A stretch of 64,000 nt of DNA from Hoskinsella mucinilytica (GTDB taxonomy: Bacteria; Bacillota_I; Bacilli_A; Erysipelotrichales; Erysipelotrichaceae). Within the stretch, counting starts at the first letter, position 1; each line of letters starts with the position of its first letter. The stretch is from contig NZ_JBEQZJ010000006.1 in assembly GCF_045223415.1 (NCBI RefSeq), positions 33,797-97,796 on the forward strand, written 5' to 3'. Below, piece by piece: positions 25,231-33,861 of the stretch. Position numbers and translations under genes: made by a program. Below the pieces are notes generated by a model. The model saw only the letters and a list, made by a program, of their open reading frames with translations, was not told where the DNA came from and made no database searches.

Positions 25231-26853
25231 ATGATCGATCTCATCATTGATCATCAAACGGTAACGGTAGAAAAAGGAGTAAATGGATTACAACTATTGA
25301 GAAAACGAGAGGATTTTGCTCATATCTATGCAATTATGTTAAATGGAAAATTACATGATCTATCCTATCCGATTCAAGAATCCGGAGAGCTCTTATTGAT
25401 ATATGATACCAGTGATACAGGAAAAATGATTTATGAGCGTACCCTTCATTTTGCATTTATTGCCGCAGTAAAATTACTTTATCCGGAAGCTAAGGTGTTT
25501 TTAGAACACGCTTTAAGTGACGGTGTGTATTGTCGGGTGGATAAAAAAGTATTTTTAGGTCCTCAAGATGTGAAGTGTATTGAACAAAAAATGAAGGAGC
25601 TGATCGAAGAAAAAGCCTCTATAGAACGATTGGTGGTTCCTACCAAAGAAGCAGTTGCTTTTTTTGATGGGATAGGAATGCATGATAAAGCTAGTTTATT
25701 AAATTGTAGAAAGAGTAAGCAAAGTAGTATTTATACACTATGTGGTATTCATGATTATTTCTATGGAATCATGCTTCCGCATACAGGCTATTTGACTCAT
25801 TTTGCTGTAAAATATTATGCTCCTGGTATATGGTTATCCGGGTCTAAGGAGTTAAAGGATCAACAAAAGCTATTTCAAGTTTTTCAAGAATTCGAACGAT
25901 GGGGCGAAATGATCCATGTTAGTAATATCGCAGAATTGAATCAAAACATTCTGGCCAATCGTATGGATGAGCTTGTATTAATGAGTGAAACGATGGTGGA
26001 AAAGAAACTGGGGATGGTCGCAGATGATATCGTAAATCATCATCCTCAAACAAAATTTATTCTGATTGCTGGACCAAGCAGTGCCGGAAAAACGACTTTC
26101 TCAAAACGTTTATCTATTCATTTAAAGATATTAGGAAAGAAACCATTGGCAATCTCTATGGATGATTATTATAAAAATCGAGAAGACTGTCCGAAACTTC
26201 CTGATGGTAATTATGATTTTGATAGTTTAGATGCATTGGATTTGAATTTGTTTAATGAAACCATGCTGAAGCTGATGCATAAAGAGCCGGTAAAGCTTCC
26301 TTACTTTAATTTCAAAACAGGATTACGTGAATGGAAAAACGCAGAAACTATATTAGAAGACGATCAGATTTTGATCATAGAAGGAATTCATGGCTTGAAT
26401 CCTGCAACCAGTGCTTATATTCCACAAGAGGCCAAATACAAAATTTATATCAATGCATTGACCCATATGAATTTAGATGCTCATAATCGTATTCCAACAA
26501 GTGATTATCGTCTCATACGAAGGCTAGCTAGAGATCATCAAACTAGAGGCTGGAATGCCAGAGAAACAATATCTTTTTGGAAAAATGTTAGAGATAATGA
26601 AGACAAGTATATTTATCCATTCCAAGAAGAAACTAACATGATATTCAACACCAGTATGGTCTATGAATTGAGTATATTGAAAAAAATCGTCATTCCATTA
26701 TTGGAAGAAGTACCGATAGAAGATAAAACCTATTTGGAAGCAAATCGTTTAAAGAAACTATTAGAATATTTTATGGATGGTGATGAAAAAGCAATTCCAA
26801 ACAGTTCGATCCTTGCGGAATTTTTAGGAATCAGTATCTTTGATGTCGCTTAG
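25231..26853 (+). CDS. Uridine kinase-like nucleoside kinase with TGS/tRNA-SAD-like amino half
   Basis: 540 residues. The amino part (about 1-230) resembles the TGS and editing-like (SAD) domains of threonyl-tRNA synthetase; the carboxyl part (about 275-490) is a phosphoribulokinase/uridine-kinase domain with P-loop GPSSAGKTTFSKRL, SMDDYYKNREDCPKLPDGNY and LIIEGIHGLNP. This fusion is common in Firmicutes and Thermotogae and phosphorylates uridine or another nucleoside; the exact substrate is unproven. It is monocistronic. The last 25 bases including the stop are duplicated in tandem. Confidence 0.87.
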   Translation: MIDLIIDHQTVTVEKGVNGLQLLRKREDFAHIYAIMLNGKLHDLSYPIQESGELLLIYDTSDTGKMIYERTLHFAFIAAVKLLYPEAKVFLEHALSDGVYCRVDKKVFLGPQDVKCIEQKMKELIEEKASIERLVVPTKEAVAFFDGIGMHDKASLLNCRKSKQSSIYTLCGIHDYFYGIMLPHTGYLTHFAVKYYAPGIWLSGSKELKDQQKLFQVFQEFERWGEMIHVSNIAELNQNILANRMDELVLMSETMVEKKLGMVADDIVNHHPQTKFILIAGPSSAGKTTFSKRLSIHLKILGKKPLAISMDDYYKNREDCPKLPDGNYDFDSLDALDLNLFNETMLKLMHKEPVKLPYFNFKTGLREWKNAETILEDDQILIIEGIHGLNPATSAYIPQEAKYKIYINALTHMNLDAHNRIPTSDYRLIRRLARDHQTRGWNARETISFWKNVRDNEDKYIYPFQEETNMIFNTSMVYELSILKKIVIPLLEEVPIEDKTYLEANRLKKLLEYFMDGDEKAIPNSSILAEFLGISIFDVA

Positions 26854-26877
26854 AATCAGTATCTTTGATGTCGCTTA
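26828..26877 (+). repeat. 25-bp perfect tandem duplication over the 3' end of the nucleoside kinase gene
   Basis: Bases 26828-26852 and 26853-26877 are identical (unit begins GAATCAGTATCTTTG). The first copy encodes the last residues and makes the TAG stop at the junction; the second copy, with its own in-unit TTA-A stop, now lies in the 3' untranslated region. Confidence 0.95.
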
Positions 26878-26880
26878 AAC

Positions 26881-26908
26881 AAAAAAGCTCACTCATGTGA
26901 GCTTTTTA
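26881..26908 (+). terminator. Terminator after the nucleoside kinase gene
   Basis: AAAAAGCTCAC, loop TCAT, GTGAGCTTTTT. The stem is symmetrical enough to work on both strands. Confidence 0.9.
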
Positions 26909-26922
26909 TAATATTAGAGTAG

Positions 26923-26946
26923 AAAAAAAACAGGTCACCCTGTTCA
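26923..26946 (-). terminator. Terminator of rpmB
   Basis: On the minus strand AACAGG, loop GTGA, CCTGTT, followed by eight T. Confidence 0.85.
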
Positions 26947-26956
26947 TTTATCACTC

Positions 26957-27148
26957 TTAGATAGCGTTTTTGTTTTTTAATGTTTTTAATGCACGAGCAC
27001 TAATACGGATCGTTTGAGGTTTTCCATCAACAACGACTTTAACTTTCTGTAAATTTACATTCCAGTTACGACGAGTAGCACGCATAGAGTGAGAGCGTTT
27101 ATTACCTGATAAAGGTCCTTTACCTGTAATTGCACAAACTTTTGACAT
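26957..27148 (-). CDS. rpmB: 50S ribosomal protein L28
   Basis: 63 residues, very basic, starting MSKVCAITGKGPLSGNKRSH and containing RATRRNWNVNLQKV and ISARALKTLKN: clear L28. It is a component of the large ribosomal subunit. Monocistronic, with a GGAAGGAGGAAAC ribosome site, its own promoter and terminator, as in Bacillus. Confidence 0.97.
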   Translation of the reverse strand: MSKVCAITGKGPLSGNKRSHSMRATRRNWNVNLQKVKVVVDGKPQTIRISARALKTLKNKNAI

Positions 27149-27193
27149 ACCGTTTCCTCCTTCCGTACAATACTAAACATAATTTGCTTAGAT

Positions 27194-27222
27194 ATCATAC
27201 CATTTACGTTATGAAAATGCAA
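27194..27222 (-). promoter_or_regulatory. Promoter of rpmB
   Basis: Minus strand: TTGCAT (27222-27217), 17-bp spacer, TATGAT (27199-27194). Confidence 0.7.
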
Positions 27223-27304
27223 GACGTAATTTATTTTTTTATCAACAAATATAGAATAATTTACAGATTAGATGGATTGTAAGTGATTTCACATTATTTG
27301 TTAA

Positions 27305-27333
27305 TTGCATTTTGTATTTATATCGTTTAAAAT
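27305..27333 (+). promoter_or_regulatory. Promoter of the dockerin-glucosaminidase gene
   Basis: TTGCAT (27305-27310), 17-bp spacer, TAAAAT (27328-27333), about 50 bp before the start codon. Confidence 0.65.
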
Positions 27334-27381
27334 TAAAGTGAGACAATTTTGTGATTTAATAAAAACAAGGAAAGTGATGAT

Positions 27382-29337
27382 ATGAAAAGAAGAAGCAAAG
27401 CATTGTTTGGGGTATCTTTTGCAGGAATTCTTGCTTGTTCTGTACTAACGCCAGCTCATGGCTTATTCGCAGAAGAGGGGGATAATGATACGAAATTAGA
27501 GGGCTTGTCTTATGCAGATCAGACAGGGTTGTTTTTGAGCATGGATGAGGACGGAAACGTATCTTATGTGGAACCTGAAATTAACGATATGCAAAAGGAA
27601 CTGGAGTTACCGGAAGAAACATCAAAGGATACGACTTTTGAATTGAAATTAAATTTTGGTGATGAAAGTGAAACCATAGGAGAATATGATACATTTGAAG
27701 AAGCGAATGCAGCAATGACTAGACGTTCTTTATTTAGAAGCATTGGTGATTTAGAGGTTTATTCCGATAATCAATTACGAGCATCTTCCTCTTATAGTGT
27801 AGTGAATTTCAATACCAAAGATGATACGACCAGTTATACTGAGGTAAATACCGGAACTTCTGGTTATACCTATGGTGGGTATGCAGCCGATGCTGCTTAT
27901 ATCGGAACCAATAGCAGTGGTACGAAAGTAAAATTTAAAATGGCGGGAGTTACCGGTTGGGTCGATAAAAAAGATGTATCGATCGTACCTTATAGTAGTT
28001 CCTTAACATTGAGCTATTATGCTGTTTCAAATGGTTATTTATATCACTATATCAGTACCAATCTAAATAAAGGTAGTACATCTTCAACACAGGTTGTAGG
28101 GAAAGCACCTTCTTATTTGAAAAGTGGAACTAAATATTACAGTTATGATGGTCATTATTTCTACACAAGCTATGCAAATATGATTGAAGATTATAAGGTT
28201 GATCAGTATCAACGTTCTGTAAATAAAGACAATCCATTTTATAACTATTATCAATTTTTATCCCATCGTACAAAAACGACATTTACTGCTGATGATTTCA
28301 ACAAAAGGGTAAATGCAATCTTAGATGGTGGTACTTCTAAAATGTCAAATACAGGAGCTTATTTTATTCAAAATCAAGATGATTATGCTTCCAATGCTTC
28401 TTTGATGTTTGGTGTTGCGGCAAATGAAAGTGCATGGGGACAAAGTTCTATCGCAAAAAATAAAAATAATCTATTTGGGCATGGTGCAGTTGATAGTAAC
28501 CCTTATTATGGTGCGACTGGTTATGAAAGTGTATCTGATAGTATTAAATATCACGCAGAATTTTACATAGACAAAGGATACACTGATCCAGCAGATTGGC
28601 GTTATTTTGGAGCTCATTTAGGTGATAAATCTAGTGGGATGAATGTAAAATATGCTTCTGATCCATATTGGGGAGAGAAAGCAGCAGCACAAAGTTATTA
28701 TTTAGAAATGCAATCAGGGAAACAAGATTCCAGTAAGTATAGCACAGGTGTTTATACGGGTGATGATGCGATAAATATCAGAAAGGAACCCAACACCTCT
28801 TCCACAATCTTATACAATACAGGAAATGGAAATGGATCTTCAGCACGTGTAGATAACTATCCGTTTGTGATATTGGGCGAAGTGCAAGGAACCAGTGTGA
28901 ATGGAAACTCAACTTGGTATAAGGTTCAATTAGATACAGGACTTGTAAATGATCGTAGCTCTATGTATGCACATGATGAAAAAAAGGGTGTTTTTATTGA
29001 AGGTTATGCATATAATTTCAGTCGTTCTTATGGTTATGTGAATGCTTCTTTAATTACGGTTTTAACAAAAGGCACTAACAGTAATACATCAGATGGAAGT
29101 AGTAGTGGAGGTTCCACAGGTGGAAATACAAACACAGACTACAAAAAAGGTGATGTTAATGGAGATGGTAAGATAAGCTCTATGGATTATGTTTTAGTGA
29201 AAAATCATATCTTAAACATAAAAAAGTTAAGTGGGAATGCTGCAAAAGCAGCTGATGTTAATGGAGATGGAAAAATCTCATCTATGGATTATGTTTTAAT
29301 TAAAAATCATATATTAGGTATTTCCCAAATCAAATGA
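27382..29337 (+). CDS. Secreted endo-beta-N-acetylglucosaminidase with SH3b and type I dockerin domains
   Basis: 651 residues. The signal peptide is about 1-31 (MKRRSK, hydrophobic core, HGLFAEE). Then a variable region, an SH3b-like segment (about 160-260), a glucosaminidase domain (about 290-450: SLMFGVAANESAWGQSS, AKNKNNLFGHGA, YHAEFYIDKGY), an SH3b-like domain (about 455-560), a Ser/Gly linker, and two type I dockerin repeats at the carboxyl end (GDVNGDGKISSMDYVLVKNH and ADVNGDGKISSMDYVLIKNH), each a calcium-binding loop plus helix. It hydrolyses peptidoglycan glycan strands at the cell surface; the dockerin implies docking to a cohesin partner. It is followed 17 bp later by a surface protein gene, so they form an operon. 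Confidence 0.88.
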   Translation: MKRRSKALFGVSFAGILACSVLTPAHGLFAEEGDNDTKLEGLSYADQTGLFLSMDEDGNVSYVEPEINDMQKELELPEETSKDTTFELKLNFGDESETIGEYDTFEEANAAMTRRSLFRSIGDLEVYSDNQLRASSSYSVVNFNTKDDTTSYTEVNTGTSGYTYGGYAADAAYIGTNSSGTKVKFKMAGVTGWVDKKDVSIVPYSSSLTLSYYAVSNGYLYHYISTNLNKGSTSSTQVVGKAPSYLKSGTKYYSYDGHYFYTSYANMIEDYKVDQYQRSVNKDNPFYNYYQFLSHRTKTTFTADDFNKRVNAILDGGTSKMSNTGAYFIQNQDDYASNASLMFGVAANESAWGQSSIAKNKNNLFGHGAVDSNPYYGATGYESVSDSIKYHAEFYIDKGYTDPADWRYFGAHLGDKSSGMNVKYASDPYWGEKAAAQSYYLEMQSGKQDSSKYSTGVYTGDDAINIRKEPNTSSTILYNTGNGNGSSARVDNYPFVILGEVQGTSVNGNSTWYKVQLDTGLVNDRSSMYAHDEKKGVFIEGYAYNFSRSYGYVNASLITVLTKGTNSNTSDGSSSGGSTGGNTNTDYKKGDVNGDGKISSMDYVLVKNHILNIKKLSGNAAKAADVNGDGKISSMDYVLIKNHILGISQIK

Positions 29338-29354
29338 AATGAAGGAGCAAATTG

Positions 29355-30773
29355 ATGAAAAATAAAAGAGCTAAAATTATTTGTAGCAGTATACTTGCTT
29401 TAGAACTTATTAGCTATACTGCAATATCAGCAGATTCTGTAGAGCCGGGAGAAAGTTTTACTGTCAATATATCTTGTGGTAATGTTGAAGGAAGCATAAC
29501 GGCAAGTGGAAAAAATGCTTCAGTAACTGGAATTAGCGAAAATTGGTGTGAGCGAAGCAAGAACATTAAGATTACTGCTACAGCAGGTAGTGCAGGAACA
29601 GCAACAGTTCAATTAATTGGTGTTGATGCTACTGGTAATGCTGATACTCCTAATCCAACAGATTATAGTGGTCAGGTAATAGGGTCTAGCAGTGTATCTG
29701 TTGCTAATCCAACACCTAACATACCATCTAATAGTGGAGGAGGATCTTCGTCTTCACAACAGACACAAACTCCATCACAAAATGAAACACCTAAAGAAGA
29801 AGCGCCTAAGAATTCCGATAGTTCTTTATCTGCATTGAGTATCAAAGATGGAAAGTTATCACCTGATTTTAAGGCAGGAACAACTTCTTATAAGGTAACA
29901 GTAGCAGAAGGTACGACTAAGGTGAATGTTTCCGCTAAAGCAAATAATTCAAAATCAAATGTAACAGGTGATGGCGAAATCAGTGTAAAGGCAGGAAACA
30001 ATAAAGTAAAAGTAACTTGTACAGCAGAAGATGGAAGTACGAGTGTCTATACCATTGATGTTTATGTTGAGGAAAAGCCTGTTACAACTATGGAACTGGG
30101 TGGAAAGACCTTGAATGTATTTGAAAATATTCAAGGGGCTAATCTAGATAACAAAGCATTTACGAAAACAACAGTGAAAATTAGTGGTAAAGATATACCG
30201 GCATGGAAAAGTGAAGCACAAAATGTTACATTATTATATTTGAATGGTGAAGATGGAGATGACTTCTATATTTATGATGAAGCAGAACAAAAGGTAACTT
30301 CTATTTATCGTCCTGTTGGAGTTCTTGGAAAAAATCTGATCATGATTAATGTGCCAGATGAACTTCAAACACGAAATGGTATGAAATTTACAACCGTGGA
30401 AATCGATAAAATAAAATTCCCCGGATGGACCTTTGAAGATAAAGCTTTTGAAAATTATGCTTTGATTTATGTTATGGATGGACAAGGAAACTATGCCTAT
30501 TACCAATATGATAAAAGTGAACAAACATTACAAAAATTTTCAGGAGCCGCAGCGATCACACAAGAAAAATATGATGCTTATGTAAAGGATAAGAAAGATA
30601 AAGAGCAATTGTTGATGTATATCATTTATGGTCTAGGCGCAGGTTGTGTGATTCTTGCCGGATTAGCAGGTTATTTCTTCTTTCATAAAAAACCTAAGCA
30701 ACCGAAACATAAAAAGATAGATATTGAAAAGGAAGACTATGAAGAACGATTTCATATAGAAAAAGATCAGTAA
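29355..30773 (+). CDS. Membrane-anchored surface protein with cadherin-like beta-sandwich domain
   Basis: 472 residues. A signal peptide (about 1-27), an Ig/cohesin-like beta domain (about 28-125: VEPGESFTVNISCGNVEG), a Ser/Pro/Gln linker, a cadherin-like beta-sandwich (PF12733 type, about 160-240: SLSALSIKDGKLSPDF), a further unknown domain (245-420), one membrane helix (about 430-452) and a short charged cytoplasmic tail. It is co-transcribed with the dockerin glucosaminidase, so its ectodomain may receive or guide that enzyme; this is inference. A TTG three bases upstream is less likely as start; GAAGGAG fits ATG 29355. Confidence 0.7.
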   Translation: MKNKRAKIICSSILALELISYTAISADSVEPGESFTVNISCGNVEGSITASGKNASVTGISENWCERSKNIKITATAGSAGTATVQLIGVDATGNADTPNPTDYSGQVIGSSSVSVANPTPNIPSNSGGGSSSSQQTQTPSQNETPKEEAPKNSDSSLSALSIKDGKLSPDFKAGTTSYKVTVAEGTTKVNVSAKANNSKSNVTGDGEISVKAGNNKVKVTCTAEDGSTSVYTIDVYVEEKPVTTMELGGKTLNVFENIQGANLDNKAFTKTTVKISGKDIPAWKSEAQNVTLLYLNGEDGDDFYIYDEAEQKVTSIYRPVGVLGKNLIMINVPDELQTRNGMKFTTVEIDKIKFPGWTFEDKAFENYALIYVMDGQGNYAYYQYDKSEQTLQKFSGAAAITQEKYDAYVKDKKDKEQLLMYIIYGLGAGCVILAGLAGYFFFHKKPKQPKHKKIDIEKEDYEERFHIEKDQ

Positions 30774-30799
30774 GAGGATGAAGAAACATCCTCTTTTTC
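30774..30799 (+). terminator. Terminator after the surface protein gene
   Basis: GAGGATG, loop AAGAAA, CATCCTCTTTTT. Confidence 0.9.
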
Positions 30800-30933
30800 A
30801 CATGGGAATGAAAAGGCTTTTAAAAAATATGAAAAAATTCTTAGTTTTCTTCGGAAAGTATTTTTAAACCCTTGAAATTATGGTATTATTATAAGGAATG
30901 AAATGAAATGATAAACTAAGGGGGTCAAGCCTA

Positions 30934-32193
30934 GTGTTTAGAAAAGAGATATATGCCGCAGTGGAAATTGCGGATCATGAAATTAGGCTCATCGTTGGTG
31001 AGTTCTTTGATACTAGATTCAATATTTTACGTGTTGAAAGAACAATGATCAAGGGCGTAGAAAATAAAAGAATCACGAATGAGCAGGATGTTGTGAATGG
31101 AATCCGTAAAGTGGTAAAGCAGGCAAATGATGCACTTGGCTTTACGATAGAACGTGTTTTATTGGCAATACCGAGTGTAAATGTAGAACGACATAACAAG
31201 CGAGTAAATGTTTATCCAGAAGGAGGTAGCAAGCGTATTCGCTTGTCACACATACAGGGAGGTTTGAATGAGGCCATTACCTATAAACCAAATCCTGATC
31301 TAGAACTTGTGAATGTTGGTTGTATCAAGTATATTACCAATGGAATCACTTCTAGAAAAATGCCAATCGATGAAAGTGCGGATATGATGATCATGGATAT
31401 CGATTTGTTATATGCCGACAAAGAAATCGTTTATTCTTATGCAAGGTGTGTAGAAAAGGCGGGGCTGGAAATTCTGGATGTATGTTTGGATTCCTATGCA
31501 ATCGCACAGGAAGCGGCTGTGTTTGAGCAGACAGTTGATAAATATGTGGTATTAATTGATATAGCTCGACAGAATACAACACTTTCTTTATTTACGCATG
31601 GTAAACTAGTAAATTGCGAGGTGTTAGCAGACGGCTATGGAAAATGGCTAACCAGTCTTCATGATGATTACCATTTGCAAGAACATATCGGATTTCGTTT
31701 GATGCAAAACACATGCAATCTTTTAGATGATGTTGTAAAAGACAATGTGATTTACATATGGAGTGAAGGCGGTATGCAGAAACAAATCACTGAAAAAGGT
31801 GTACAGGAAGCTGTAGTTCCTTACATAACGTCATGGGTGGAAACAGTCAATGAAGCATGTGCTCCGATAATTGAAAGTGGCGATGTTCGCTATTTGATTA
31901 CGGGTGAAGGTTGTGAAATTCAATCGCTTCAACAGTTATTGCCTGTGTTTAATGCGAAGGCAACGGTATATGTTCCACAGACCATAGGTGCAAGAGATTG
32001 TTCGCTTGTCACTTGTTTGGGATTGTTTTATAGCTGGAAGGAAGCCTTGAATATTCGTAAAGATGAACGTATCAGCTGTGATATGAATGAAATGGAATCT
32101 GCAGTTGAAAGTGTAACAAAGAAAAGCACCGTCGATGATGAAGGTGGATTTACAAAAAAACTGAAAAGTATTTTACTCAATAACGATAAATAG
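30934..32193 (+). CDS. ftsA: Cell division protein FtsA
   Basis: 419 residues of the actin-like FtsA family: YAAVEIADHEIRLIVGE at the start, an SHS2-like 1C region (about 85-165) and phosphate-binding VVLIDIARQNTTLSLF (about 205-220). It tethers FtsZ to the membrane and scaffolds the divisome. The usual carboxyl amphipathic helix appears replaced by FTKKLKSILL-like residues. GTG at 30934 is the start, with AAGGGGGTC nearby; the frame ends 21 bp before ftsZ. Confidence 0.85.
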   Translation: MFRKEIYAAVEIADHEIRLIVGEFFDTRFNILRVERTMIKGVENKRITNEQDVVNGIRKVVKQANDALGFTIERVLLAIPSVNVERHNKRVNVYPEGGSKRIRLSHIQGGLNEAITYKPNPDLELVNVGCIKYITNGITSRKMPIDESADMMIMDIDLLYADKEIVYSYARCVEKAGLEILDVCLDSYAIAQEAAVFEQTVDKYVVLIDIARQNTTLSLFTHGKLVNCEVLADGYGKWLTSLHDDYHLQEHIGFRLMQNTCNLLDDVVKDNVIYIWSEGGMQKQITEKGVQEAVVPYITSWVETVNEACAPIIESGDVRYLITGEGCEIQSLQQLLPVFNAKATVYVPQTIGARDCSLVTCLGLFYSWKEALNIRKDERISCDMNEMESAVESVTKKSTVDDEGGFTKKLKSILLNNDK

Positions 32194-32214
32194 AAGAGAG
32201 CGAGGAACTGTTTT

Positions 32215-33291
32215 ATGAGCGATTTACGATTTGAACAAGTAGCAAATATCAAAGTTTTTGGAATTGGTGGCGGTGGCTGTAATGCAGTAAACCGCATGGT
32301 GAGTGAAGGTGTCAAAGGTGTAGAATTCTTTGTGGCTAATACAGACTTACAGGTATTAAAGAATTCTCCGGTTGAAAATAAAATCGTGTTGGGACGTGAA
32401 ACAACACATGGATTAGGTGCAGGTGCTAATCCGGATGTAGGACGTCAAGCTGCCAAAGAAAGTGAAAATGAAATTCGTGAAGCAATCAAAGGAAGCGACA
32501 TGGTATTTATCACTGCTGGTTTAGGTGGTGGAACAGGAACAGGAGCTGCACCTTTATTCGCAAAGATTGCAAAAGATGAAGGAGCTTTGACTGTTGGTAT
32601 CGTCACGAAACCATTTACTTTTGAAGGAAGAAAACGTCTGCAATCTGCGGAATCTGGATTGGCTGAGTTGAAACAATATGTGGATTCTCTTATCATTGTT
32701 TCAAACAATAATCTAATTGAGGTCATTGGTAGAAAACCATTGACTGAAGCATTCCAAGCAGCGGACAATGTACTTCGCCAAGGAGTACAGACAGTAACTG
32801 ATTTGATTGCCGTTCCTGCATTTATTAACTTGGACTTTGCGGATGTACGTGCTATTATGGAAAATCAAGGATCTGCTTTGATCGGAATCGGTATGGCCGA
32901 TGGCGAAGATAAAGCGAAGATTGCGGCAGAAAAAGCAATTCAATCTCCATTGTTAGAAGCACAGATTACAGGCGCAAAAAATGCAATCGTCAATATTACT
33001 GGTGGAGAATCTGTGACCTTGTTTGATGCAGAAGATGCAATGGCTGTGATTCGTGAAGCGGCAGGTAATGATATCGATGCTATTTTCGGTATCGCTATCA
33101 ATGAAAATCTTGGAGATAGCATTATTGTAACGGTGATTGCTACCGGATTTGAAATTCCTGCAGAAGAAGAAAAGCCGGTATTTACACAGCCTGTACAAAA
33201 AACTGTAAAGGTTGAACCTGAAAAAGTTCGTTTTCAAGAAACGATGGAAGACGACGATGATGAAGGAATCCCATCATTTTTTAGACGATAA
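32215..33291 (+). CDS. ftsZ: Cell division GTPase FtsZ
   Basis: 358 residues of tubulin-like FtsZ: GIGGGGCNAVNRMV, the GGGTGTGAAP signature (about residues 100-109), T7 loop region NLDFADVRAIM, and the conserved carboxyl peptide DEGIPSFFRR that binds FtsA/SepF. It polymerises into the division ring. The ATG follows GAGCGAGG and the gene is in operon with ftsA and the next ORF. Confidence 0.97.
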   Translation: MSDLRFEQVANIKVFGIGGGGCNAVNRMVSEGVKGVEFFVANTDLQVLKNSPVENKIVLGRETTHGLGAGANPDVGRQAAKESENEIREAIKGSDMVFITAGLGGGTGTGAAPLFAKIAKDEGALTVGIVTKPFTFEGRKRLQSAESGLAELKQYVDSLIIVSNNNLIEVIGRKPLTEAFQAADNVLRQGVQTVTDLIAVPAFINLDFADVRAIMENQGSALIGIGMADGEDKAKIAAEKAIQSPLLEAQITGAKNAIVNITGGESVTLFDAEDAMAVIREAAGNDIDAIFGIAINENLGDSIIVTVIATGFEIPAEEEKPVFTQPVQKTVKVEPEKVRFQETMEDDDDEGIPSFFRR

Positions 33292-33293
33292 TT

Positions 33294-33746
33294 ATGGTGG
33301 TTTATTATATCGATGATAGCTTTTTTCAAGACAGTGCCTTTGCGAAAGAAATGTATGAACGTTTTTTGTTAAGGGTAGAACGTTTTGAAAAAGGAATTAT
33401 ATTGATTAGTAGTTCTCATAACTATTCCAAGGAGATTCAACAGTTTAAAAGAAATTTATCTGATGGGTTTGCTGTTTTGGAAAGTCCTGCAGTATTTGAT
33501 ATTGATGGCATTCGGGGAAATCTTAGAGGTACTTATTTGGCACTTGAAGATTTTGATTGTATGCAGACCTTTAGTGGTAGCTGTATAGAATATGATACAA
33601 AGAAACATCAGTGTGAGAGAATTTATTTCGATTTATTTCCAGAACATCTTCAATTAGGTGAATTGGATCTATTGAAAAATTTTCTTGAGAATATGCTTGG
33701 GAAAAAAGTGAAAAGTTTTAAGAAAAAGAAAGAGCAAATCAGTTGA
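33294..33746 (+). CDS. Unknown protein encoded directly after ftsZ
   Basis: 150 residues, start codon 2 bp after the ftsZ stop, so probably translated by coupling; no clear ribosome site of its own. It is soluble (no signal or membrane helix), with a lysine-rich carboxyl end (KKVKSFKKKKEQ) that may bind membrane or nucleic acid. Features seen: VYYIDDSFFQD, DIDGIRGNLRGTYLALEDFD. I do not recognise it as SepF, ZapA or YlmE. Its position suggests a cell-division role. Confidence 0.6.
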   Translation: MVVYYIDDSFFQDSAFAKEMYERFLLRVERFEKGIILISSSHNYSKEIQQFKRNLSDGFAVLESPAVFDIDGIRGNLRGTYLALEDFDCMQTFSGSCIEYDTKKHQCERIYFDLFPEHLQLGELDLLKNFLENMLGKKVKSFKKKKEQIS

Positions 33747-33764
33747 TACTCTATTTCAGAAGAT

Positions 33765-33790
33765 CGGACAATGAATGTTGTCCTTTTTTT
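33765..33790 (+). terminator. Terminator of the ftsAZ operon
   Basis: GGACAA, loop TGAATG, TTGTCC, eight T. Confidence 0.9.
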
Positions 33791-33861
33791 TGTCCTTTTG
33801 TCGAACAGCACATAAATGAACCTTGAATTCCATAGTCTTTACTATGAAGGAGGGATCTCGT

